Part shown: piece after piece, positions 8,098-16,169 of the stretch
Layout of the letters: each line of letters starts with the position of its first letter
Position numbering within the stretch: position 1 is the first letter of the stretch
Assembly (NCBI GenBank): GCA_008501585.1
Contig: QQUN01000015.1
Location: 1-46,155 of the forward strand
DNA length: 46,155 nucleotides
Reading direction: 5' to 3'
Origin: Pseudomonadota bacterium
GTDB lineage: Bacteria > Pseudomonadota > Gammaproteobacteria > Burkholderiales > Rhodocyclaceae
Position numbers and translations under genes: made by a program
Notes under the pieces: model-generated
What the model was told of the DNA's origin: nothing
Databases searched by the model: none
What the model saw: only the letters and a program-made list of their open reading frames with translations

Positions 8098-9054
8098 TCA
8101 GGGCGATGCTTCCCGGCGGGCGGCGAAGCGTCCGGTGGTGTCGCGCAGCGCGGCTGCCATGGCCGGCGCGAAGGGGCTGTGCCCGCAACCGTCGATCAAC
8201 TGCAGCGTGCTGTCGGGGCAGGCGGCGTGCACCGCGCGGGCGTTGTCGGGGTGGCAGATGCGGTCCTGCATGCCGTGCAGGATCGCTACCGGCAGCCCGG
8301 CCAGCGCAGCGGCGGCGCCGCGCCACCAGCCGTCTTCCAGGAAGCAGCCATGTTGCAGGTAGTGCGCCTGCACACGGTATTTGTCGATGGCCGTGGCCAG
8401 CGCTTCATTGGTCGGTGGCGCAAACGGTGCGGCGGGGCCGTTGTCGAGGGCGTTTTCCCAGGCCATCCAGGCGGTGACGAGGGCGGCCTGGTCGGCCGGA
8501 CCGGCGCCGAGCAGGGCCGCAGGCACCCAGCGGGCGAGCTTGGCGCGCGCGCCGGGCGGGGCGAGGGCGGCGAGGCGGGCGTGAACGGCGGGGGCGTGGC
8601 GCTGGCCGTCGTCGAAGAAGCGGCGCAGGTCGTCGGCCGAGGCGAGGAACACGCCACGCAGGAGGACGCCGAGGCAGGCGTCGCGGTGGGCGGCGGCATA
8701 GGCCAGCGCCAGCGTGGCGCCCCAGGAGCCGCCGAACACCAGCCAGCGGTCGATGCCCAGGTGCTGGCGGATGCGCTCGATGTCCGCCACCAGATGCGCG
8801 GTGGTGTTGTTTTCGAGGCCGCCGCGCGGCGTGCTGCGGCCGCAGCCGCGCTGGTCGTACTGGATGATGCGGTAGCGCGCGGCGTCGAAGAACTGCCGGT
8901 GCGCGGCGGCCATGCCGCTGCCCGGCCCGCCGTGCAGACAGATCACCGGCAGGCCGTCGGGCGCGCCGCTTTGTTCGACATGCAGGCGGTGGCCGTCGCC
9001 GACGTCGAGGGCGAAGACAGAACAGGGTTCGGGGGGCGTGACCATGGCGTTCAT
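8098..9054 (-). CDS. pip: Proline iminopeptidase (alpha/beta hydrolase, S33 family)
   Basis: This enzyme cleaves N-terminal proline from peptides in the cytoplasm. The 318-residue product (start MNAMVTPPEPC; the alternative M at 9045 is three residues later) has the oxyanion motif HGGPGSGM, the segment YDQRGCGRSTP, the nucleophile motif GGSWGATLALAYA with its serine, and a C-terminal HGMQDRICHP (acid) and GCGHSPF (histidine). All are diagnostic of the proline iminopeptidase family. Upstream in-frame ATGs up to 9135 exist, but the family does not need that extension. It is divergent from the PQQ operon. PQQ maturation needs peptidases, but members of this family are not known to process PqqA, so no link is claimed. 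Confidence 0.9.
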   Translation of the reverse strand: MNAMVTPPEPCSVFALDVGDGHRLHVEQSGAPDGLPVICLHGGPGSGMAAAHRQFFDAARYRIIQYDQRGCGRSTPRGGLENNTTAHLVADIERIRQHLGIDRWLVFGGSWGATLALAYAAAHRDACLGVLLRGVFLASADDLRRFFDDGQRHAPAVHARLAALAPPGARAKLARWVPAALLGAGPADQAALVTAWMAWENALDNGPAAPFAPPTNEALATAIDKYRVQAHYLQHGCFLEDGWWRGAAAALAGLPVAILHGMQDRICHPDNARAVHAACPDSTLQLIDGCGHSPFAPAMAAALRDTTGRFAARREASP

Positions 9055-9131
9055 GCTAGTTCGCGGCGGCGCGCTTGTCTGCATTACCAGGGGGCGGTGG
9101 GCCGCTCTCATGAAAATCTGTAGGTACCGGT

Positions 9132-9150
9132 CCACATTCCACGGATGTGG
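9132..9150. promoter_or_regulatory. Short inverted repeat between pip and pqqA
   Basis: CCACAT and ATGTGG form perfect 6-base arms around a 7-base spacer, 79 bases upstream of the pqqA start. It could be an operator or a chance palindrome. No clear -35/-10 pair is visible beside it. Confidence 0.25.
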
Positions 9151-9228
9151 CGATGGCCGCGGGCCGGCATGCTGGGCTCACGTGGCGCGAAGTCGCCGCG
9201 GCCAACCGACAACCTCAGGAGAGACATC

Positions 9229-9303
9229 ATGAAATGGGAAACCCCGACCGCGACCGACTTCCGCTTCGGTTTCGAAATCACCATGTACATCGCCGCGCGC
9301 TGA
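9229..9303 (+). CDS. pqqA: PqqA, peptide precursor of pyrroloquinoline quinone
   Basis: A 24-residue peptide with AGGAGAG about 7 bases before the ATG. It has the invariant E16 and Y20 of PqqA in the pattern F-E-I-T-M-Y (residues 15-20). In the known pathway PqqE, aided by the chaperone PqqD, cross-links this Glu and Tyr, and proteolysis then frees the product for PqqB and PqqC. The length is at the normal size for PqqA (22-29 residues). It is the first gene of pqqABCDE and lies 49 bases before pqqB. Its strong ribosome-binding site contrasts with the weak one of pqqB, consistent with the precursor being made in excess. Confidence 0.96.
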   Translation: MKWETPTATDFRFGFEITMYIAAR

Positions 9304-9352
9304 GCCCGGCCGGGGCCGCGGGCAGCGCTCGCGGCCCCTTCGGTGACACATC

Positions 9353-10267
9353 ATGAAAATCCGCGTTCTCGGTGCCGGCGCCGGCGGTGGCTTTCCGCAG
9401 TGGAACTGCAACTGCCCCAACTGCGCGGGCCTGCGCAATGGCACCATCCGCGCCACGGCGCGCACGCAGTCGTCGATCATCGTCAGTGGCGACGACGAAC
9501 ACTGGGCGCTGTTCAACGCCTCGCCCGACATCCTCACTCAGATCCAGCGCTGCCCGGTGCTGCAACCGGGGCGGGCGCTACGCGACACCGGCATTGCCGC
9601 CATCGTGCTGATCGACGCGCAGATCGACCACACCACCGGCCTCTACATGCTGCGCGAACACCGCCAGCCGCATGCGCTGTGGTGCACCCGCCCGGTGCGC
9701 GACGACTTGAGCAGCGGCAACCCGCTGTTCGGCGTGCTCGAACACTATTGCGGCATCGACTGGCACGAAATCGGCCTCGGGCAGGATTTCGTCATCGACG
9801 CCGTCGCCGGCCTGCGCTTCACCCCCCTGCCGCTGACCAGCAACGCGCCGCCCTATTCGCCGCGGCGCGACCGGCCCGAACCGGGCGACAACATCGGCGT
9901 GACGATCACCGACACCCGCAGCGGCCGCCGGCTGTTCTACGCGCCCGGCCTGGGGCAGATGGAAGACGCGGTGTGGGCGGCCATGCAGGCGGCCGATGTG
10001 GTGCTGGTCGACGGCACGCTGTGGACCGACGACGAGATGATCCGCCTCGGCGCCTCGGCCAAGACCTCGCGCGCCATGGGCCACATGCCGCAGTCCGGCC
10101 CCGACGGCATGATCGAGTGGCTCGACCGCCTGCCGGCCACCACCCGCAAGATCCTCATCCACATCAACAACACCAACCCCATCCTCAACGAAGACAGCGC
10201 CGAGCGCGCCGAGCTGACGCGCCATGGCATCGAGGTGGCCTTCGACGGGATGGAGATCGCGCTGTAA
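9353..10267 (+). CDS. pqqB: PqqB, MBL-fold hydroxylase of PQQ synthesis
   Basis: A 304-residue protein starting [20 protein letters not shown], the PqqB N-terminus. It carries the Cys-rich CNCPNCAG segment and the metallo-beta-lactamase fold with [18 protein letters not shown] in place of the usual HxHxDH. PqqB hydroxylates the PqqA-derived Glu-Tyr intermediate in the cytoplasm and is needed for supply to PqqC. The length matches the family (about 300). The ribosome-binding site is poor. An 18-base gap separates it from pqqC on the same strand. Confidence 0.97.
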   Translation: MKIRVLGAGAGGGFPQWNCNCPNCAGLRNGTIRATARTQSSIIVSGDDEHWALFNASPDILTQIQRCPVLQPGRALRDTGIAAIVLIDAQIDHTTGLYMLREHRQPHALWCTRPVRDDLSSGNPLFGVLEHYCGIDWHEIGLGQDFVIDAVAGLRFTPLPLTSNAPPYSPRRDRPEPGDNIGVTITDTRSGRRLFYAPGLGQMEDAVWAAMQAADVVLVDGTLWTDDEMIRLGASAKTSRAMGHMPQSGPDGMIEWLDRLPATTRKILIHINNTNPILNEDSAERAELTRHGIEVAFDGMEIAL

Positions 10268-10285
10268 GGCGCCGGAGGCGTTTGC

Positions 10286-11059
10286 ATGAAGCATGACGAC
10301 ATCCCCACCCCGCACCTGGCCGCCGTCGCTGGCGAAGCGCCGTGGAGCGCCGAGGAATTCGAAGCCCGGCTGCGCGAGAAGGGCACCAGCTACCACATCT
10401 ACCACCCCTTCCACGTGATGATGGCCGAAGGCAAGCTGACCCAGGCGCAGCTGCAGCGCTGGGTGGCCAACCGCTATCTGTACCAGGTGGCGATCCCGGT
10501 CAAGGACGCCAACATCCTCGCCAACTGCCCCGACCGCGCCATCCGCCGCGAGTGGATCCAGCGCATTCTCGACCACGACGGCTACGCCATCGGCGGCGTG
10601 CAGGACGACGGCGGCATCGAGGCGTGGATCCGCCTCGGCGAGGCGGTCGGCCTGAGCCGCGACGACGTGGTGTCCGAGCGGTTGGTGTCGCCGGCGGCGC
10701 GCTTCGCGGTCGACGCCTATGTCAATTTCGCCCGCCAGCGCCCCTGGCAGGACGCCGTGGCCTCCAGCCTCACCGAGCTGTTCGCCCCGCACATCCACCA
10801 GCAGCGCCTCGACACCTGGCCCGACAAATATCCGTGGATCGAGACCGAGGGCCTGCAGTACTTCCGCAACCGCCTGACGCAGGCGCGGCGCGACGTGGCC
10901 CACGGCCTGCGCTTCACGCTCGAGTACTTCGGCCAGAACCGCGCCCTGCAGCAACGCGCGCTCGACATCCTGCAGTTCAAGCTCGACGTGTTGTGGTCGT
11001 TGGCCGATGCGATCATGCTGCAGGCGTGCGAGATCGAGATTTGCGGACCCAAGCCATGA
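10286..11059 (+). CDS. pqqC: PqqC, pyrroloquinoline-quinone synthase
   Basis: A 257-residue all-helical oxidase that carries out the final ring closure and eight-electron oxidation to PQQ without a cofactor. Recognised from [50 protein letters not shown], and the later [28 protein letters not shown]. The start is supported by GGAGG 7 bases upstream. The stop overlaps the pqqD start as ATGA, indicating translational coupling. Length is normal for the family (about 250). Confidence 0.97.
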   Translation: MKHDDIPTPHLAAVAGEAPWSAEEFEARLREKGTSYHIYHPFHVMMAEGKLTQAQLQRWVANRYLYQVAIPVKDANILANCPDRAIRREWIQRILDHDGYAIGGVQDDGGIEAWIRLGEAVGLSRDDVVSERLVSPAARFAVDAYVNFARQRPWQDAVASSLTELFAPHIHQQRLDTWPDKYPWIETEGLQYFRNRLTQARRDVAHGLRFTLEYFGQNRALQQRALDILQFKLDVLWSLADAIMLQACEIEICGPKP

Positions 11060-11319
11060 CCACCGACGCCGACCACCCCCGCCTGTCCGCCCACTTCCGC
11101 CTGCAGTGGGAAGAGGCCCAGCAGGCCTGGGTGCTGCTCTACCCGGAGGGGATGGTCAAGCTCAACGCCAGCGCGGCGGAGATATTGAAGCGCTGCGACG
11201 GCAGCCGTGACGTGCCGGCGCTGGTGGCCGATCTCGAAACCGCGTTTGACGCCACCGGGCTGGAGTCCGACGTACGCGCCTTTCTCGACATGGCGCGCCA
11301 GCAGCGGTGGGTGGCGTGA
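11056..11319 (+). CDS. pqqD: PqqD, peptide chaperone for PqqE
   Basis: An 87-residue PqqD-like RiPP recognition element. It shows the family signature [29 protein letters not shown] followed by a winged-helix half ending [11 protein letters not shown]. It binds PqqA and presents it to the radical SAM enzyme PqqE. The start ATG overlaps the pqqC stop by one base step (ATGA), which fixes the start. It is a separate gene here, not fused to pqqC or pqqE as in some genomes. Confidence 0.95.
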   Translation: MTTDADHPRLSAHFRLQWEEAQQAWVLLYPEGMVKLNASAAEILKRCDGSRDVPALVADLETAFDATGLESDVRAFLDMARQQRWVA

Positions 11320-11353
11320 CGCGGCGGCGCATCCGCCGAAGGAGGACGACACC

Positions 11354-12481
11354 ATGACCGCCACCGCCCGTCCCGGCCCGCCGCTGTGGCTGCTCGCCGA
11401 ACTCACCTACCGCTGCCCGCTGCACTGCGCCTTCTGCTACAACCCGGTGGATTTCGCCCGCACCCGGGTCGAGGATGAACTCGACACCGAAGGCTGGCTG
11501 CGCGTGCTGAACGAGGCGCGTGCGCTGGGCAGCGTGCAATGCGGCTTCTCGGGCGGCGAGCCGCTGGTGCGCGACGACCTCGAAGTGCTGGTGGCCGAGG
11601 CGCACAAGCTCGGCTACTACACCAATCTGCTGACCTCCGGCGTGGGCCTCACCGAGGAACGCGCCGAGGCGCTCAAGGCGGCCGGGCTGGATCACATCCA
11701 GCTCTCCTTCCAGGACACCACGAAGGAACTCAACGACTTCCTCTCGCACACCCGCACCTTCGACCTCAAGCAGCAGGTGGCCGGGCGCATCAAGCGCAAC
11801 GGCTGGCCGATGGTGATGAACTGCGTGATCCACCGCCTCAACATCGACCACATCGGCCAGATCATCGACATGGCGGTCGAGCTGGGCGCCGAATACCTGG
11901 AGCTGGCCAACAGCCAGTACTACGCCTGGGCCAAGCTCAACCGCGACCAGCTGCTGCCCTCGCGCGAACAGCTCGAGCGCGCCGAGCGCATCACCAACGA
12001 ATACCGCGCCAAACTCGGCGACAAGCTGCGCATCTTCTTCGTGGTGCCCGACTACTACGAAAACCGCCCCAAGAAGTGCATGAACGGCTGGGGCAATGTC
12101 TTCCTCACCGTCACCCCCGACGGCACCGCGCTGCCCTGCCACACCGCGAAAATGCTGCCCGGCCTGAGCTTTCCCAACGTGCGCGAGATGGGCGTGGGCG
12201 AGATCTGGTACGACTCCGAAGGCTTCAACCGCTACCGCGGCGACGGCTGGATGAGCGACACCTGCAAGGCCTGCCCCGAGAAGGAAAAAGACCTCGGCGG
12301 CTGCCGCTGCCAGGCCTACATGCTCGCCGGCGACCCCGCCGCCACCGACCCGGTGTGTGACAAGTCCCCGCATCACCAGGTGGTGCTCGACGCCGTGGCG
12401 CGCGCCCAGCGTCCGGACGCCGGCACCACCGCCCCGCTGCTGTTCCGCGACCCGAAAGCCTCGCGCCGGCTGGCGCCGTAG
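11354..12481 (+). CDS. pqqE: PqqE, radical SAM PqqA peptide cyclase
   Basis: PqqE forms the Glu-Tyr carbon-carbon bond in PqqA. The 375-residue product has the radical SAM cluster CPLHCAFC (C21, C25, C28), GFSGGEPLVRDDL for SAM binding, and a C-terminal SPASM region with auxiliary-cluster cysteines (LPCHTAK, CKACPEKEKDLGGCRCQAY, DPVCDKSPHH). The start MTATARPG is preceded by AAGGAGG; an open frame further upstream only overlaps pqqD. The stop codon TAG lies in the first arm of an inverted repeat. No pqqF peptidase gene follows, so the protease step must be encoded elsewhere. Confidence 0.97.
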   Translation: MTATARPGPPLWLLAELTYRCPLHCAFCYNPVDFARTRVEDELDTEGWLRVLNEARALGSVQCGFSGGEPLVRDDLEVLVAEAHKLGYYTNLLTSGVGLTEERAEALKAAGLDHIQLSFQDTTKELNDFLSHTRTFDLKQQVAGRIKRNGWPMVMNCVIHRLNIDHIGQIIDMAVELGAEYLELANSQYYAWAKLNRDQLLPSREQLERAERITNEYRAKLGDKLRIFFVVPDYYENRPKKCMNGWGNVFLTVTPDGTALPCHTAKMLPGLSFPNVREMGVGEIWYDSEGFNRYRGDGWMSDTCKACPEKEKDLGGCRCQAYMLAGDPAATDPVCDKSPHHQVVLDAVARAQRPDAGTTAPLLFRDPKASRRLAP

Positions 12482-12559
12482 GGCGGATAAGCGCAGCGCA
12501 TCCGCCATGCCCATGGCCACACCGGCGGCGGATGCGCCTTCGGCTTATCCGCCCTACGG
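12479..12559. repeat. TAGGGCGGAT-type extragenic inverted repeat, probable bidirectional terminator
   Basis: Arms of about 28 bases (TAGGGCGGATAAGC at the left, GCTTATCCGCCCTA at the right, plus inner GCGCATCCGCC/GGCGGATGCGC) form a long hairpin between the convergent pqqE and yceI-like genes. The arms themselves contain the TAG stops of both genes (12479-12481 and, on the minus strand, 12556-12554). A second copy lies at 21093-21178. No T-run follows, so termination by this hairpin is inferred. Confidence 0.75.
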
Positions 12560-13249
12560 CATGCGTGTCGCCACGATCCGCAGGCGCACCGTCACCGCAT
12601 CGGCCACCTGCAGCGCGCCGCCGAACACCGACATCGGCGTGATGCCGAAATCGGTCTGCCGGATGTCGAAAGTGGCCGTGGCGGTGAGCGTGTCGCCATC
12701 CCGCGCCACCGTCACCGGCACGTCCGCATCGCGCGCCACGCCGCGCAGCGTCAGGCGCACCGTCACCGTCGGGGTGGGCAGGGCGCCGCGCACGGTTACC
12801 GTGTCGATCCTCACCTCAGGATGGCGCTCGGCATCGAGTACCCGCGCACCGAGCATGTTACGCCGGGTGCCGGCGATGGCTTCGGCCGAGGGCTGCACCT
12901 CGAAGCCTTCGCCCGCGTCGCGTCGCGCCTCGGGCGGATCGACCTCGAAGGACGCCACCGGCAGGCGCAGCGAGAACTGCGTGCGCGCCAGATCCGGCGC
13001 CAGCGCGATCTCGCCCTCGATCTGCCGCGCCACGACCACATGGTTGTGCCCCAGCGCGGCCAGTCGCCCGGCGCGATAGACCCGGAAGTGCACCGCCGAA
13101 TGCTCGCTCGCCACCCGGTAGCGCAGCGCGTCCGGCGCCGGCACCGCCAGCGCTGCGGCCGGGGCGCTGGCGTCGACCGGTGGGGGCGGGCTCGCCGTGG
13201 TGCAGGCGGCGAGCCAGAGCGTGACCAGCAGGTGGGGCAGATGTCGCAT
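12554..13249 (-). CDS. YceI-like lipoprotein
   Basis: A 231-residue protein with a lipoprotein signal (MRHLPHLLVTLWLAAC, C16), followed by a Pro/Ala linker and a YceI-like lipocalin fold: YRVASEHSAVHFRVYRAGRLAALGHNHVV near the N-terminus and FDIRQTDFGITPMSVFGGALQVADAVTVRLRIV split over the C-terminus. YceI proteins bind isoprenoid or other amphiphilic ligands, usually in the periplasm. The start at 13249 places a normal signal peptide; M at 13258 is possible, and longer starts would spoil the signal. It is convergent with pqqE; no functional link to PQQ is known. Confidence 0.82.
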   Translation of the reverse strand: MRHLPHLLVTLWLAACTTASPPPPVDASAPAAALAVPAPDALRYRVASEHSAVHFRVYRAGRLAALGHNHVVVARQIEGEIALAPDLARTQFSLRLPVASFEVDPPEARRDAGEGFEVQPSAEAIAGTRRNMLGARVLDAERHPEVRIDTVTVRGALPTPTVTVRLTLRGVARDADVPVTVARDGDTLTATATFDIRQTDFGITPMSVFGGALQVADAVTVRLRIVATRMP

Positions 13250-13388
13250 GGATGCCATCGTCCGCCATCCGGCCGGCCGGGGGCAAGGGCGTCGGGGCCG
13301 CCCGCCACGCTGGCGGCGCGTGACGCATGCCGTCGCGACGCGGTGGCGCTGCATAGTATGATGGGCCACCCTTCGCCGTCATCCGGCC

Positions 13389-14852
13389 ATGACTCGCTAT
13401 CGCCTCTTCAACCACAACCGCCTGCTCCTGATCCTGGGGCTCCTGCTCACCGTCGGTTTTCTGGTGACGTCGTTCATCAGCTATGAGGTCTCGAAGCGCT
13501 CCATTCTCGACGCCATCGTCGACCAGAGCCTGCCGCTGACCTCCAGCAACATCTATTCCGAGATCCAGAAGGATCTGGTGCGGCCGGTGCTCATTTCCTC
13601 AACCATGGCGCATGACACCTTCCTGCGCCGCTGGGTGTTGCAGGGCGAAACCCATGTCGAGGAGATGGCCCACTACCTGCGGGAGATCAGGCAGCGTTAC
13701 GGGGCCTTTGCCAGCTTCTTCGTGTCGGAGCGCAGCAGCACCTATTACACCGGCGACGGCGTTCTCAAGCAGGTGTCGCCCGACGAGCCGCGCGATGTCT
13801 GGTACTACCGCACCCGTGCGCTGACCGACGACTACGAAATCAACGTGGACCCCGACCTGGCCAACCAGGACGCGCTGACCATCTTCATCAACTACCGGGT
13901 GTACGATTTCGACGGCAACTACATCGGCGCCACCGGCATCGGCCTGACCGTGGACGCCGTGCGCCGGCTGGTCACCGAGCACCAGCAGCGCTTCAACCGC
14001 AAGATCTATTTCGTGGACAAGGCCGGCAAGGTGGTGCTGGTGGGCAACAGCGCCAAGGCCTTGAACGTCGACCTGCACACGGCGGCCGGCATCGGGCCGC
14101 AGCTGGCGCAGATCCTGGCGACGGACAGCGGCTCCTACCAGTATGTGGACGCCGACGGCCACACGCAGATCCTGCAGGTGAATTACCTGCCGGAACTCAA
14201 GTGGTACCTGTTCGTCGAGCAGGGGCAGGACGCCGCGCTGGCTGGCATCCAGAACACCTTGTTGATCAACATCCTGATCAGCCTGCTGATCACCACCGTG
14301 GTGATTGCCCTCGCCCATCTGGCGCTGAAGAACTACCAGGTCCGCATCGAGGAAATGGCCACCATCGACAAGCTGACCGGCCTGCTCAACCGCAACGCCT
14401 TCACCATGCTGATGAAGAAGCTGCTCGCCGACCACAAACGCGATCCGCAGCCCATGGCCTTCCTGCTCGCCGATATCGACTTCTTCAAGCAGATCAACGA
14501 CCGCCACGGCCACCTGGCCGGCGACGACGTGCTGGCCGGTATCGCCAAACGGCTGCTCGACGGCCTGCGCGAGTCGGACCTCGTGGTGCGCTGGGGCGGC
14601 GAGGAGCTGCTCGTGCTGCTGCGCCACTGTGAGCTGAGCGAAGCGCTGCGCATCGCCGAGAGCCTGCGCCAGGACATTGGCGAGACCGCCTTCGCGGCCA
14701 ACGACCGGTCGATTCCGGTCACCATCAGCATCGGTGTGGCCGAGTACCAGGCCGGGGAAAGCACCGAGCAGGCGGTCAGTCGTGCCGACGCGGCGCTCTA
14801 CCAGGCCAAGAACGCAGGCCGGAACCGGGTCTGCGTGGCACCACCGGGCTAG
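13389..14852 (+). CDS. Membrane-bound diguanylate cyclase with periplasmic Cache-like sensor (GGDEF)
   Basis: This enzyme makes cyclic di-GMP from two GTP. The 487-residue protein has a first membrane helix at about residues 11-32, a periplasmic sensor region (about 33-285) resembling dCache/PDC domains (motifs YYRTRALTDDYEINVDPD and FDGNYIGATGIGLTVDAV), a second helix at about 290-312, and a GGDEF domain. The active-site loop is G403-G404-E405-E406-L407, a functional variant. An RxxD inhibitory site (R394-E-S-D397) lies five residues before it, so product inhibition is expected. DIDFFKQINDRHGHLAGDDVL supplies the metal-binding Asp. No EAL domain is present. It is divergent from the YceI-like gene. 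Confidence 0.93.
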   Translation: MTRYRLFNHNRLLLILGLLLTVGFLVTSFISYEVSKRSILDAIVDQSLPLTSSNIYSEIQKDLVRPVLISSTMAHDTFLRRWVLQGETHVEEMAHYLREIRQRYGAFASFFVSERSSTYYTGDGVLKQVSPDEPRDVWYYRTRALTDDYEINVDPDLANQDALTIFINYRVYDFDGNYIGATGIGLTVDAVRRLVTEHQQRFNRKIYFVDKAGKVVLVGNSAKALNVDLHTAAGIGPQLAQILATDSGSYQYVDADGHTQILQVNYLPELKWYLFVEQGQDAALAGIQNTLLINILISLLITTVVIALAHLALKNYQVRIEEMATIDKLTGLLNRNAFTMLMKKLLADHKRDPQPMAFLLADIDFFKQINDRHGHLAGDDVLAGIAKRLLDGLRESDLVVRWGGEELLVLLRHCELSEALRIAESLRQDIGETAFAANDRSIPVTISIGVAEYQAGESTEQAVSRADAALYQAKNAGRNRVCVAPPG

Positions 14853-14915
14853 GCGGCAGGCGCCGCGGCCCACGTCACGATTGCCGCCGCCGCCAAAGCC
14901 CCGGACAATGCCGCC

Positions 14916-15524
14916 ATGGATCCCATCGTACTCATCGCGCTCGCCGCCGTGGCCGGCTACGTCATCAAGTCCCGCGACCAGCGGCGGCGCATTGCCCTGC
15001 TGGGCGAGCATCTGCAGCACTACAGCCTCGAAAAGCACATCGAAACGCTCATCGAGGGCTATCTGCGCGCCCTTGGCGAAGCCGATGCCGATCGCCGCGA
15101 ACAGATCTGGGGGCTCATGCGCGCCAACGAAACCGCGCTGAGCGAGCAGCTCGGCCGCCTCGCCCGTGACCTGACCCGGCTCGACGCCGACGCGACACGC
15201 GTCAGCACCCTGGCCTGGGCGGTTCCGTTTGCCGACAAACTCTTCCCCGCCGCCACCTTCGACCTGCGCCAGGCGATCGACATCCACGCCCGCGGCGTGG
15301 CGCAGGCCACCGCCGAGCAGCCCGGGCGCAGCGAAAAAGACAAGGCCTTTACCGTGATGGCCGAGATGTACCTCTTCCAGCACACCTGCCACTGGTTCTG
15401 CCGCTCGAAGAATGTCGCCTCGGCCCGCCTGCTGGCCCGCCACCGCACGGCCTACGCACAAGTGCTCGCCGCGGTCACGCCGGACACGCGGCGCGCCTAC
15501 CAGGCCCTGGTCGGCAAGGCGTAG
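14916..15524 (+). CDS. Hypothetical protein with N-terminal membrane anchor
   Basis: A 202-residue protein I do not recognise. Residues 4-18 (IVLIALAAVAGYVIK) form one short hydrophobic helix, probably a membrane anchor with the rest in the cytoplasm (RDQRRR follows). The remainder is helical and charged, with a conserved-looking centre KLFPAATFDLRQAIDIHARGVAQ and a Cys/His-containing stretch FQHTCHWFCRSKNVASARLL. Codon use is like that of its neighbours, and the frame has GC-rich third positions, supporting a real gene. It follows the diguanylate cyclase by 63 bases on the same strand. The stop TAG is four bases before the repeat array begins. Confidence 0.7.
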   Translation: MDPIVLIALAAVAGYVIKSRDQRRRIALLGEHLQHYSLEKHIETLIEGYLRALGEADADRREQIWGLMRANETALSEQLGRLARDLTRLDADATRVSTLAWAVPFADKLFPAATFDLRQAIDIHARGVAQATAEQPGRSEKDKAFTVMAEMYLFQHTCHWFCRSKNVASARLLARHRTAYAQVLAAVTPDTRRAYQALVGKA

Positions 15525-15527
15525 AAC

Positions 15528-15903
15528 CCGTAGCCCGGCCGGGCCAAGCCGCCGCGGTGATCGAGACGATTCACCCGTAGCCCGGACGAGCGCAGCGACC
15601 CCGGGGCCGCCGGTGGAAGGGGCGCCGTTCCCGGCGTCGGGCCTGCGGCCCTTGGCCGGGCCAAGCCGCCGAGGTGATCGAGACGATTCACCCGTAGCCC
15701 GGGCGAGCGCAGCGACCCCGGGGCCGTCGGTGGAAGGGGGCGCCGTTCCCGGCGTCGGGCCTGCGGCCCTCGGCCGGGCTACGCCACGCCGCCGAGATGA
15801 TCGAGACGATTCACCCGTAGCCCGGACGAGCGCAGCGACTCCGGGGCCGTCGGTGGAAGGGGGCGCCGCTCCCGGCGTCGGGCCTGTGGCCCTCGGCCGG
15901 GCT
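15528..15903. repeat. Tandem array of about 120-base GC-rich repeats, left part
   Basis: The motif CCGTAGCCCGG recurs at 15528, 15575, 15692 and 15815. Unit length is 117-123 bases. Each unit reads CCGTAGCCCGG-CGAGCGCAGCGAC ... GGTGGAAGGGG ... GGCGTCGGGCCTGCGGCCC ... GGCCGGG ... GAGATGATCGAGACGATTCAC or close variants. The units begin and end with partially complementary GTAGCCCGG and CCGGGCTAC, so each can fold. Stretches without stops exist in several frames, but the translations are low-complexity and repeat with the DNA, so no gene is called. The array resumes at 17141 after the IS110 element with the period preserved (123 bases across the insertion). Confidence 0.9.
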
Positions 15904-16140
15904 TGTATGTTTAAAGCGCTCTCTTGTTTGCAGTGCGCGAGGGAGCCGAGGTGGAGGGACGGGCCGGGCTATCTGCAGTGTATCGGCACTGACAGACCAA
16001 CGTAGTGTTGTCCCCACTTCGTCTGCATCGCGTCGATGAAGAATGCAGCAGGCATTCGGGCTGGCATGCCGGCCTGAATGACCGCCGATAGCGAACAAGC
16101 CAACGCACAGGCAGACGCCCCCTCGGCAGTCATTGATTGT
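15904..16140 (+). ncRNA. Predicted IS110 bridge RNA with target- and donor-binding loops
   Basis: Folded by eye. The target-binding loop has an outer stem 15951-15960 with 16010-16017 (8 pairs, two bulges), a left guide 15962-15970 (GGCCGGGCT) identical to the flank 15895-15903, an inner hairpin CTG-CAGTG/CACTG-A-CAG (15973-15995), and a right guide 16001-16005 (CGTAG) complementary to CTACG across the right side of the site. The donor-binding loop has an outer stem GTCTGC/GCAGAC (16021-16026 with 16111-16116) and a long inner hairpin 16053-16080. A weak left donor guide is AGAAT (16040-16044, matching the right end at 17134-17138). A right donor guide is ACAAG (16095-16099, complement of CTTGT at 15902-15906). 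This architecture is that of known IS110 bridge RNAs. The ends of the transcript are guesses. Confidence 0.68.
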
Positions 16141-16169
16141 ACGCGCTGCTCCGTACGGAGGACGACACC

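Noticed and set aside
5143-9123. A plus-strand open frame of 1,326 codons opposite vgrG and the peptidase gene.
   Set aside because: It is antisense to two well-supported genes. Its translation is Gly/Ala/Val-rich and low in complexity, as expected of a shadow frame in GC-rich DNA, and it shows no recognisable domain.
8098-12481. The proline iminopeptidase as the missing PQQ peptidase (PqqF role).
   Set aside because: Known PqqA-processing enzymes are M16-type PqqF/PqqG proteases. This is an S33 aminopeptidase on the opposite strand, and adjacency alone is not enough.
15412-16005. Open frames through the repeat array giving a 197-residue repetitive protein.
   Set aside because: The amino-acid repeats simply mirror the DNA repeats, are broken by the IS and have no ribosome-binding site or conserved domain.
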